Origin: Rickettsiaceae bacterium
Lineage (GTDB): Bacteria > Pseudomonadota > Alphaproteobacteria > Rickettsiales > Rickettsiaceae
NCBI GenBank assembly: GCA_020697135.1
Contig: JAJFBM010000018.1
Coordinates: forward strand, 1-42,353
DNA: 42,353 nucleotides
Reading direction: 5' to 3'
Part shown: in pieces, positions 30,737 to 38,157 of the stretch
Layout of the letters: every line of letters begins with the position of its first letter
How positions within the stretch are numbered: position 1 is the stretch's first letter
Position numbers and translations under genes: made by a program
Notes under the pieces: generated by a model
Databases searched by the model: none
What the model saw: only the letters and a program-made list of their open reading frames with translations
What the model was told of the DNA's origin: nothing

Positions 30737-33176
30737 ATGTGTTATATAATGCTATTATCTCTGGGTGCCTACGAGGAAATTTACACTCAAATTTAGTACC
30801 TAGATTTTCAAGTGATTCAAAATACACCTCTCCTCCATGAAGCTCAACAAAGGTTTTAACAATAGAAAGGCCAAGTCCATTATTCTGATTGCTAACAGAC
30901 TTCTTTAATTTTTTTGTTTTATAAAATTTATCGAAGATATAAGGCTGATCGTGGGCTGGAATGCCTTTGCCATTATCTATGACGCTTATAATTATATCGT
31001 CCTCTGTCCCTTTTATATGTATTTCTATTTTACCACCATAATTACAATATTCAATAGCATTACTTAGAAGTTTGAAAAGTACTTGCTTTATTCGATTCTC
31101 ATCTCCAACCATTGTACCAATTGTGGAAGGACATATTATAGTACAGTCAATCCGCATAGTCTTCAGGCGCTCCTTAACAAGAAGTAAAATACTTTGCATA
31201 GAATTTAAAATATTAAACTCAGTAATATTTAGCTCTATATAACCTGCATCCACAAAGGTTAAATCGATAATATCATCTATCATCTCCATCAGATGCTTTG
31301 CTGCATTGATTATATCCTTTACATATTCAGTTTGCTTTAAATTAAGCTCACCAAAATAATTACGTATCAGCACATCAGATAAGCCAACTATAGATGTAAG
31401 TGGAGAACGCAGCTCATAGGATACATTGGCTAAGAATTCTGATTTCACCCTATCGGCATCTTGGAGGATATTGTTTTTCTCTCTTAAAGAACGTTCAACA
31501 ACGACAGAGTCCGTCATATCAAGGTCAGAAACCAGTGTTGCTCCATCTGGAAGAGGTACTATAATACGGCTTATCACTGAGCCATCCTTACGCTCGATCC
31601 TTTCATGCGCTGAAGTTCGTCTTGCTAGGACTGAAAGTAACTTAGCCTTATGTATATTTAAATTCTCTGAACTATCAAATAAATAACCTGATAATTCAAT
31701 CAACTCTAAAATATGTGGATTAGTATCAAGATAATCATTACCGAGCTTCCACATTTTAGTAAAAACAGGGTTTATCAACTTCAATCTACCATTTTCTCCA
31801 AATACGCATATACCTTCATGTAAGTTATCTAAGGTAGCTTTCTGTACATGCATTAAAGTATTATATGAGCTTTCAAGCGCAAGCCTATCAGTCATATCCT
31901 CATATGAGAATAGAAGCCCACCAAAAGCGTGGGGAATTACGATCACTCTGACTGAGCGACCATCTGGAAGATAAAAGAATTCCTCGTGAGTCTCTGTCAG
32001 GTTAGTGAATAATTTTATTTGATCCTTTTTAAAGCTATTAAAATTTGCTTGTTCTGGCAATCTTCTAAATGATAATAATTTATCTAATATATGCTCATAT
32101 AATGGCCCCTGCTCTAGCCAGTTCTCATCAAGCTCCCAGAGATTTACATACGCTCGGTTAAAAAATTGCAATTTTCTATCCGAACCGAAGATGGCACAAG
32201 CATTAGATGTGCTTTCAAGTAAATCTGATTGTGCTTCAATATTTCTTTGTAATTCAAGTTTAATCAAATCCTTCGCTGTAATATCATAAGCAATACTTAC
32301 AACCTCATTACGCTCATTAGAATAATTATCAATAAACTGATAAAGATGTCTCTTTCCATTAGAAACTATATATCTTTCATCTACTCTAGTAAGCTTAGTA
32401 TCTATGACAATTTTTGCCATATTTTTAGCAAGTTTATCAATTTCTAAAGAAGTTGCATCTAGCACCTTATTATATTGTAAAACTACTTGAGAATAATATT
32501 TATTAAAATAAACAATATCTAGACTTTGGTTCCTTACCCATATAGCAACCGGCATATTGTCTAAAATACTTGTCATCAAATCAAGTTTATTAGAGGTATT
32601 TCTTTGATCATTCTGTAAATTTATGATCTGGCTATATTCATTTGTTATATCTATAAATGTAATTATTACACTAACAAGACGGCGTTGCTTTGAATATATT
32701 GCATAAATTTCGCATCTAAAATATTCAGGCCGACTCACCGTTTGGTTTACTTGTACTAATGGAACAATTTCAAGTTTTTTACTCTTCTGACATTCTTCGA
32801 TAGTTTTATTTATTTCATTTAAGCTACTATCACTGATGAACATAGATAGCTCTCTTAAGTCTGTGATCATCGGGTTTTGGAATTTTAAACTATTCATTAA
32901 ATGTTCTGAAAGATAGAAAACTTTTGTATCAAGATCATATTTGAGGTAAGAATAATTTTGGTACAAATGTTCAAAAGTATTGATCGCTGAATCAATGCCA
33001 GATCTCATAGCAAGAGTTAAAACTACTCCTATTATAATTACACCCCCTGCAAGCAAGCTTGAATAAAGGGAAAAATTACTCTCTTTAAATAATAGAATTA
33101 AAATTCCGCTATATACCAAAAGCAGATATTTAATTGCTTGAAGAAGCTTATGATTTTTTTCCAGCGCGATATGCAT
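30717..33176 (-). CDS. divL: DivL-like PAS kinase with Tyr in place of the H-box His
   Basis: An 819-residue inner-membrane kinase-like protein: two N-terminal helices (about 15-30 and 38-57), a run of PAS domains (about 75-180, 200-300, 315-430, 440-560), a HisKA dimerisation domain (572-640) and an intact HATPase domain (N-box Asn706, DNGKGIP 734-740, F-box FDKFYK, G2 NGLGLSI). The H-box reads FLANVSYELRSPL, with Tyr587 (codon 31416-31418, TAT) where a histidine kinase has His. Caulobacter DivL has the same Tyr substitution (Tyr550) and regulates CckA through DivK, and in Caulobacter and relatives divL is followed by tsaE, as here. I therefore call it DivL, working with CckA-CtrA. The promoter is not clear. 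Confidence 0.9.
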   Translation of the reverse strand: MHIALEKNHKLLQAIKYLLLVYSGILILLFKESNFSLYSSLLAGGVIIIGVVLTLAMRSGIDSAINTFEHLYQNYSYLKYDLDTKVFYLSEHLMNSLKFQNPMITDLRELSMFISDSSLNEINKTIEECQKSKKLEIVPLVQVNQTVSRPEYFRCEIYAIYSKQRRLVSVIITFIDITNEYSQIINLQNDQRNTSNKLDLMTSILDNMPVAIWVRNQSLDIVYFNKYYSQVVLQYNKVLDATSLEIDKLAKNMAKIVIDTKLTRVDERYIVSNGKRHLYQFIDNYSNERNEVVSIAYDITAKDLIKLELQRNIEAQSDLLESTSNACAIFGSDRKLQFFNRAYVNLWELDENWLEQGPLYEHILDKLLSFRRLPEQANFNSFKKDQIKLFTNLTETHEEFFYLPDGRSVRVIVIPHAFGGLLFSYEDMTDRLALESSYNTLMHVQKATLDNLHEGICVFGENGRLKLINPVFTKMWKLGNDYLDTNPHILELIELSGYLFDSSENLNIHKAKLLSVLARRTSAHERIERKDGSVISRIIVPLPDGATLVSDLDMTDSVVVERSLREKNNILQDADRVKSEFLANVSYELRSPLTSIVGLSDVLIRNYFGELNLKQTEYVKDIINAAKHLMEMIDDIIDLTFVDAGYIELNITEFNILNSMQSILLLVKERLKTMRIDCTIICPSTIGTMVGDENRIKQVLFKLLSNAIEYCNYGGKIEIHIKGTEDDIIISVIDNGKGIPAHDQPYIFDKFYKTKKLKKSVSNQNNGLGLSIVKTFVELHGGEVYFESLENLGTKFECKFPRRHPEIIALYNTYEKEVV

Positions 33177-33442
33177 TGACGAGCTCTGTAAACTAACTAT
33201 TAAAATGATTTAATATTAAATATAAGTCAAACTAACCTTATAAAACTACAATATATATATTATTATTAAAGTGGTTAAATTTATCGCTTAATATATATAA
33301 ATTCAGTTCCTTTAGTGTAACTATGCATCATATTTATGATATAGCTTGCTTGAGAATTTCCTTGCAAAAGATCAATTAAAAGTGTAAATGTAGGCAAATA
33401 AATTTTATCTTAACGAAACTTAAATCAAAAAAGTAGAAAATT

Positions 33443-33865
33443 ATGGCAATTGAATATACATTATCGATCATTAAACCAGATGCTGTAAAGAGAAATCTTA
33501 CAGGTAACATTAATTCTTATCTTGAAAAAGGTGGTCTTAAGATCGTTGCGCAAAAAATGATTAGACTTACTAAAGAGCAAGCAGAAAGCTTCTATGCAGT
33601 ACATAGTACACGACCATTCTTTGCAAGCCTTGTAAATACTATGATTTCTGGTCCGGTAGTAGCACAAGTTTTAAAAGGGGAAAATGCTGTACTTAAAAAT
33701 AGAGAAATTATGGGTGCGACTAACCCAGAAAATGCAAACCCTGGAACCATTCGTAAGGATTTTGCTGTTAATATTGAAGAAAATTCTGTCCATGGGTCTG
33801 ATAGTCTAGAAAACGCCAAGGAAGAAGTAGCATTTTTCTTCGCAAAAAGCGATATAGTAGAATAA
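33443..33865 (+). CDS. ndk: Nucleoside diphosphate kinase
   Basis: Transfers the gamma phosphate among nucleoside di- and triphosphates through a phosphohistidine. The 140-residue protein is complete, with [11 protein letters not shown] (8-18), ARPFF-like [10 protein letters not shown], and the active-site His117 in NSVHGSDS. It stands alone, divergent from divL across 266 bp. In that gap a possible promoter, TTGCAA-17-TAAATG (33362-33390), precedes it; the rest is AT-rich and holds nothing I can name. No strong Shine-Dalgarno is seen. Confidence 0.98.
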   Translation: MAIEYTLSIIKPDAVKRNLTGNINSYLEKGGLKIVAQKMIRLTKEQAESFYAVHSTRPFFASLVNTMISGPVVAQVLKGENAVLKNREIMGATNPENANPGTIRKDFAVNIEENSVHGSDSLENAKEEVAFFFAKSDIVE

Positions 33866-33883
33866 GATAAGTATCTTATTTTT
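33861..33883 (+). terminator. Probable terminator of ndk
   Basis: AATAAGA (33861-33867) pairs with TCTTATT (33874-33880) around a six-base loop, followed by TTT. It overlaps the ndk stop codon. AT-rich and moderately weak. Confidence 0.5.
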
Positions 33884-33894
33884 GTCACCCTTCT

Positions 33895-33936
33895 GATAAA
33901 TCAAATATTTTTTATTATATTAATATTTGATTTATC
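33895..33936. repeat. 15 bp perfect stem-loop between ndk and the ankyrin gene
   Basis: Arm 33895-33909 is the exact reverse complement of 33922-33936, with a 12-base T/A loop. No U-run follows on the plus strand. It is the second hairpin after ndk and could be an RNA 3' end, a cruciform or a small repeat element. Confidence 0.7.
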
Positions 33937-33985
33937 GTTAAATAATATAATTAGTAAGTATTACAACATTAACAAAATTAATTGT

Positions 33986-35197
33986 ATGCTTACTGAATCA
34001 ACTAACTTTATTCCAAAACAATTTTTTCAAACAGATAACACTCTTGAAAATGAATCTTTCAAAATATCTCCTTTAACCCAATTATTTATTGCTATAAGTA
34101 ATAATGACTATCCTACTCTTGAACAGCTAGTAATAGGATCTCCTGATATTGTAAACCAACAAAATGAACGAGGAGTAGCTCCAATATATTTTGCGACAAT
34201 AAAAAATAATTATAAAATGGTGAAACTTTTACTTCAGCATGGAGCTAATACTGAGCCGTCTCAGCTTCCTGGTAACATGCAGCTCCTAGAGCCCTTATTT
34301 GCAGCTATATTAAACGGCGATGCTTCTAAAGATATTTTTAGTTTGCTTTGCGATAATGGTGCAAATGTTAATATATTGAGTAGAGACTATTATAGTTCAG
34401 TACAATATGCGCTGCATCTTAGAAGAGATAAATTCTTTATCGAAAAATTAATTCAATATAAAGCGGATTGCAATATTAAAAGCCCTGATAATGAGTCCGC
34501 ATTAGAAAAGGCCCTGGAGCATAAAGATAATATTTTGTTAGTGGATTTATTGATTAATGGCGGTGCAGAAGTAAATATTACTACTAAAAAAGGCGATGTA
34601 TTATTACATGATATTTTAACGAGAGAAAACCATTCTGCATTAAGCCTATCTCTTATTAAAGGTGGCGCTGATGTTGACATTAAAGATATGAATGGGAATA
34701 GTTTTCTACATAAAATCTGCGATCCAGCGAAGGCTCTCAATACTACTATGGAAGTGCTAATTTTCACATTACAACATAGCTATAATGTAAATGCTACTGA
34801 TAGCCAAGGGTTAACCGCTTTGCAGCTACTAATACAAGGAATTAAAACTAATAATATAAGCATTTATTATCAGGGACATGAAAAAGAAATCATTCAAATG
34901 TTCATCAATGCTGGTGCTGATTTTACAGTCAAGGATAGCGAGGGAAGATCCCCCTTTGATTATTTAGAGCAAATTAATTATCTAAACAAAGATTCTTTGG
35001 TTCATTCTAATGCGGGAGAAGTGGCAAATAATAAAGCTACAGATACTTACCTAATATTGCATCTTAAAAACTCAAGCAGTAAAGATAAAATTTTTAACTC
35101 ATCTACGGACTGTATTAAGCACTACAATTTTCATGAAGAATGGAGAACTGATCTATCAGGAGATTGGGATGTGGATCCTACCTTTTCTGGTCAATAG
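33986..35197 (+). CDS. Ankyrin-repeat protein
   Basis: A 403-residue soluble protein. Residues about 30-335 form eight or so degenerate ankyrin repeats; the clearest are GVAPIYFATIKNNYKMVKLL, LLCDNGANVNI, LIQYKADCNIKSPD, LLINGGAEVNI, LIKGGADVDIKDMNGNSFLH and FINAGADFTVKDSEGRSPFDYL. The last 65 residues are non-repetitive, with a charged WDVDPTFSG-type end. There is no signal peptide or membrane helix. In Rickettsiales, ankyrin proteins are frequent type IV secretion effectors that contact host proteins, which is inference here. The ATG at 33986 has no good Shine-Dalgarno. Confidence 0.88.
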   Translation: MLTESTNFIPKQFFQTDNTLENESFKISPLTQLFIAISNNDYPTLEQLVIGSPDIVNQQNERGVAPIYFATIKNNYKMVKLLLQHGANTEPSQLPGNMQLLEPLFAAILNGDASKDIFSLLCDNGANVNILSRDYYSSVQYALHLRRDKFFIEKLIQYKADCNIKSPDNESALEKALEHKDNILLVDLLINGGAEVNITTKKGDVLLHDILTRENHSALSLSLIKGGADVDIKDMNGNSFLHKICDPAKALNTTMEVLIFTLQHSYNVNATDSQGLTALQLLIQGIKTNNISIYYQGHEKEIIQMFINAGADFTVKDSEGRSPFDYLEQINYLNKDSLVHSNAGEVANNKATDTYLILHLKNSSSKDKIFNSSTDCIKHYNFHEEWRTDLSGDWDVDPTFSGQ

Positions 35198-35217
35198 GGG
35201 TAAATATTAACTTATAC

Positions 35218-35292
35218 TTATAGCCTATTAAATCTACAACTAAGCAAAAAATTTAAGTTTAGAAACTTAGGTTTATACATAACAGGCTATAA
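35218..35292 (-). repeat. Nested inverted repeat between ankyrin gene and rsfS
   Basis: Outer arms 35218-35230 and 35280-35292 match over 13 bases with one irregular pair, enclosing 49 bases that hold a smaller AAGTTT/AAACTT hairpin. The irregular pair is A·C on plus-strand RNA but G·U on minus-strand RNA, so it favours the rsfS transcript, whose stop is three bases away. It may act as the 3' end of rsfS mRNA. Confidence 0.5.
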
Positions 35293-35295
35293 TTT

Positions 35296-35640
35296 CTAAG
35301 CTTCCTGCCCTGCTTTACTCCAGAACTCTTCAAGCTTAAAATGTTCTCTGGCTTCTGGGTGAAACACATGAACAATAATATCGCCTGCATCAATCAACAC
35401 CCATTCCGATTGCCTTAGCCCCTCTATCGAAACCCTTGGTATACTAGTATTTGCTTTTAGCTCATCAGCTAGAAAGTCAGCTATAGCTGCAACATTTCTA
35501 GTAGAACGACCGCTTGCAAATATCATATATTGGGCAATATTAGCCTTCCCTATTAAATCTATTACAGTAACATTTTCAGCCTTTTTATCTTCTAAAGTTT
35601 TGACAATAAAGTCTTTTAATTCTGGTAGTTCGCTTATCAT
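35296..35640 (-). CDS. rsfS: RsfS, ribosomal silencing factor
   Basis: Binds L14 on the large subunit and blocks subunit joining when nutrients are low. The 114 residues match the family end to end: LEDKKAENVTVIDLIGKA, YMIFASGRSTRNVAAIADFL (38-57), EGLRQSEWVLIDAGDIIVHV and HPEAREHFKLEEFW. It is divergent from bolA; the 86 bp between them are AT-rich. Confidence 0.96.
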   Translation of the reverse strand: MISELPELKDFIVKTLEDKKAENVTVIDLIGKANIAQYMIFASGRSTRNVAAIADFLADELKANTSIPRVSIEGLRQSEWVLIDAGDIIVHVFHPEAREHFKLEEFWSKAGQEA

Positions 35641-35726
35641 ACTATATGTGTTATTGATTTTATTTTTTACTTACTATATCTTAAGTGTTTATATATATAG
35701 CATATAATTTATTAATAGTCAAAGAA

Positions 35727-35960
35727 ATGGCAATCAAACAACCTGAACTTGAGAAATTAATTAGAGCCGCCTTTCCAAATGCAGAGTTTACTCTTACAGA
35801 CCTTGTAGGGGATGAAGATCACTATATGCTTGAAATTCAAGATCTATCTTTTAAGGGAAAATCTAGAGTTGATCAACATAAAATGGTAAATTTTGCTCTT
35901 AAAGATTATCTCGGCACTATACTTCATGCTTTAACTGTCAAGACTAGAACACCAATTTAA
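35727..35960 (+). CDS. BolA-family protein
   Basis: A 77-residue BolA/YrbA-type protein, a class that binds [2Fe-2S] clusters with monothiol glutaredoxins and can act in iron signalling or transcription. The core is FPNAEFTLTDL, DHYMLEIQDLSFKGKSRV, then HKMVNFALKDYLG and LHALTVKTRTP, including the invariant His of the H(K/R)MV region. The frame is open to 35685, but the start at 35727 gives normal family length and begins at the conserved domain. The DUF4870-like gene follows 20 bases later, probably in the same transcript. Confidence 0.9.
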   Translation: MAIKQPELEKLIRAAFPNAEFTLTDLVGDEDHYMLEIQDLSFKGKSRVDQHKMVNFALKDYLGTILHALTVKTRTPI

Positions 35961-35980
35961 CATAATAACATGTAAGAAAT

Positions 35981-36361
35981 ATGAGTAATAAGCAACCTGA
36001 AAAACCACTAATCACTGAATATCTCTCTTATGGCAAGGAGAATCTTATTTTAATATATATTCTTTTTTTTGCTTCTCTGCTTTTCCCACCATCATACTTT
36101 ATCGGTGGCTTACTTGTTTTTTTTAAAGTAAGAGAGGAAGAAAAATATAATTTCCTAGGCTCACATTATAATTTTCTTTTCCAAACTTTTTGGAAAGGTA
36201 TAGCTGCTTACATTATTTGTATGCTACTATTTCTGGTCGCTATAGGAGTTTTCTTATTACCCCTTCTTACAATTTTTCTCTTCGTAAGATTGGCTTTTGG
36301 ACTAAAGTTTTTCATAAATTCGCAACCTCATCCATACCCTGATACTTATTGGATTAAATAA
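35981..36361 (+). CDS. Small membrane protein, DUF4870-like
   Basis: A 126-residue protein with three hydrophobic segments (about 22-49, 70-90, 92-112) separated by a charged loop (REEEKYNFLGSHY). The tail HPYPDTYWI resembles the YPxPxTYWI end of small rickettsial DUF4870-type proteins. No catalytic motif is seen and the function is unknown. It follows bolA by 20 bases. Confidence 0.65.
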   Translation: MSNKQPEKPLITEYLSYGKENLILIYILFFASLLFPPSYFIGGLLVFFKVREEEKYNFLGSHYNFLFQTFWKGIAAYIICMLLFLVAIGVFLLPLLTIFLFVRLAFGLKFFINSQPHPYPDTYWIK

Positions 36362-36671
36362 AATATTAAAATGTTATTTCTTAAAATAATATTCTAATAT
36401 TTTACAGGCGACATATAAATTAAGGGCACATAATTAGACCTCTTACTTTATAATTCTTGTTATTGATGAAATTTTATCTAGCTTTGTGCACTTAAAGCTA
36501 TAATAGAAATTAGCTTTTTTAAGCATTTATATTCGAATAAATAATACTAAAATCCAAAATATTAACTATTTATAAATCTTTTTAATTTATAAATAAGAAT
36601 TAAATTTAAGTTTGCAACCTTTATTTAACTAGCTATGATTTATGAATATTAACTCGAGTCGTTAAAATATT
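36362..36671 (+). other. 310 bp intergenic region with a promoter
   Basis: AT-rich and without an ORF of note. The main signal is a promoter near its right end (36612-36639). Near the left end the arms TAAAATATTA and TAATATTTTA are complementary over a long AT-only loop, too weak to call a terminator with confidence. Confidence 0.4.
36612..36639 (+). promoter_or_regulatory. Promoter of the patatin lipoprotein gene
   Basis: TTGCAA (36612-36617), 16 bp spacer and TATGAT (36634-36639), five of six -10 consensus bases. The expected start near 36646 lies about 26 nt before the ATG. Confidence 0.5.
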
Positions 36672-37634
36672 ATGCTCAAAAAAATAATTCAGGTAGGTAG
36701 CCTGCTTTTAATTATCTTTACTTTTGTGGGATGTGCACAAAAAATAAGACTACCGAAATTAAGAATTTTCACAGATTATACTTCAACACCTACCCCTATC
36801 AAAAAAGATATTAATGTAGCGCTTGTTTTAGGTGGCGGAGGCGCACGAGGTATGGCACATATTGGAGTGCTTGAAGTACTTGAAAAACATAATATACCAA
36901 TAGATTTGATTGTTGGCACCAGCGCAGGAAGCGTAGTTGGTGCTGTATATGCTGATAGACCTAATGCTGCAAATTTAAAAGCTAAAATGCTAAAAGTGAA
37001 AAAAGGCGATTTACTAGATTTCTCACTTGTCTCGCTTATACATAGTACCTATAGTATGAAAGGCTCTGTAAACGGAAGATCAACTACTCAATTTATAAAT
37101 GATAATGTGCAGGCTAAAGTATTTCAAGATTTGAAAATACCTTTAATTGCAGTTGCAACAGATATTAGAACAGGTGACACAATAGGTATTAGAAGCGGGC
37201 CCATTGCGCCTGCAATCCTTGCATCTTGTGCATTACCTGGACTATTTACTCCTGTAACAATTTATGACATGACTTTAGTCGATGGCGGAGTATCAGCACC
37301 TCTTCCGGTGCAAATCGCTAAACAATACAGGCCAAAAATCATTATCGCTGTAGATATTAGTGCACCAGTGAATAATGAACCGCTTAATAATGCATTTGAT
37401 GTTTTATATAAAACCTTAAACATAACTTATTTCCATCTAAGTAAAACCTTAGCAGGTCAAGCTGATATTTTAATAAGGCCAAATGTTATGAATATTGGGA
37501 TGTTCGATGACGATCGTAATTATGAATCATATGAGGCTGGTAAAAAAGCTGCCGAAGCTAAGATAAGTAGTATTAAAGCGAAGTTAAAAGAGAAAAATTC
37601 GCTAATTCAGAAAATATTTTCATCCACAAAATGA
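36672..37634 (+). CDS. Patatin-like phospholipase lipoprotein
   Basis: A 320-residue lipid acyl hydrolase of the patatin/RssA group. The signal peptide ends in a lipobox TFVGC (Cys21), so it is a lipoprotein. The catalytic domain (about 48-300) has the oxyanion loop GGGGARG (54-60), nucleophile Ser84 in VGTSAGS and Asp204 in LVDGGVSAP, all intact. Patatin-like PLA2 enzymes of Rickettsia (Pat1/Pat2) are secreted and help entry and vacuole escape; this lipidated, RssA-like form may instead act in the bacterial envelope. It has its own promoter, and a hairpin with a U-run lies about 80 bases past the stop. Confidence 0.88.
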   Translation: MLKKIIQVGSLLLIIFTFVGCAQKIRLPKLRIFTDYTSTPTPIKKDINVALVLGGGGARGMAHIGVLEVLEKHNIPIDLIVGTSAGSVVGAVYADRPNAANLKAKMLKVKKGDLLDFSLVSLIHSTYSMKGSVNGRSTTQFINDNVQAKVFQDLKIPLIAVATDIRTGDTIGIRSGPIAPAILASCALPGLFTPVTIYDMTLVDGGVSAPLPVQIAKQYRPKIIIAVDISAPVNNEPLNNAFDVLYKTLNITYFHLSKTLAGQADILIRPNVMNIGMFDDDRNYESYEAGKKAAEAKISSIKAKLKEKNSLIQKIFSSTK

Positions 37635-37714
37635 TTATTTTTGATGTATTCTTGCCATGGAAGTGATATTTCTATTGCAAAAAAAAACGTATTTGCTATT
37701 AAAAGACAAGAAAT

Positions 37715-37758
37715 TGTAGATTATTAATGTTGTAGAAAATGATAGTCTACATTTTTTT
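37715..37758 (+). terminator. Terminator hairpin between patatin gene and 72-residue gene
   Basis: TGTAGATTAT (37715-37724) pairs with ATAGTCTACA (37742-37751), 10 bp including one G·U, followed by seven T. It can end the patatin transcript. A possible promoter TTGCAA-16-TATTAA (37675-37702) lies ahead of it, so it could also be a leader attenuator for the next gene. Confidence 0.65.
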
Positions 37759-37790
37759 ATAAACATATTTTTCTTATGGAGTCATAAATC

Positions 37791-38009
37791 ATGATTAAAA
37801 AAGTAGCTTTATTCGCTGCAGCTAGCGTTTTATCTTTTGGTATTGCTGCAACAACATATGCTGAAGATGCTCACCACGAAGGTGTAAAATGCGTTCGCGC
37901 TCTTGCTGCTGGTGAAACAGAGCATGGCAAAACTGCTGATGGCAAACTTTTCGTTGTAGAAGATAGCGCTGAAGCTTGCACAGGTAAAGGTGGCGTAGTA
38001 GCTCAATAA
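37791..38009 (+). CDS. Small secreted protein of unknown function
   Basis: A 72-residue precursor with a clear signal peptide (1-24, ending TTYA) and a 48-residue mature part with two Cys (34 and 63) that could form a disulfide, a His pair (DAHHEG) and a Gly/Ala-rich end. I do not recognise the family. The gene has a GGAG Shine-Dalgarno at 37777-37780, simple high-use codons (GCT, GGT, GAA) and a strong terminator, which together suggest high expression of a periplasmic protein. Confidence 0.75.
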   Translation: MIKKVALFAAASVLSFGIAATTYAEDAHHEGVKCVRALAAGETEHGKTADGKLFVVEDSAEACTGKGGVVAQ

Positions 38010-38035
38010 TTCCCTAAATTAGGATTATAAGCTTT

Positions 38036-38069
38036 AAAAAGAGTCTGTTTATTTAGCAGACTCTTTTTT
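38036..38069 (+). terminator. Rho-independent terminator after the 72-residue gene
   Basis: AAAAAGAGTCTG (38036-38047) pairs perfectly with CAGACTCTTTTT (38057-38068), 12 bp with a nine-base loop and a run of six T. The A-rich 5' arm would let it work in both directions. Confidence 0.93.
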
Positions 38070-38157
38070 ATTTCATATAGATTTCTACAAATACCTCTAT
38101 TGTATTATTATTTTTTAAGTTATAATTCCCTTAAACTTTCCTATAGAATTTATATTT

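Noticed and set aside
35685-35726. N-terminal extension of the BolA protein
   Set aside because: It has no counterpart in the family and no Shine-Dalgarno; the Met at 35727 begins the domain.
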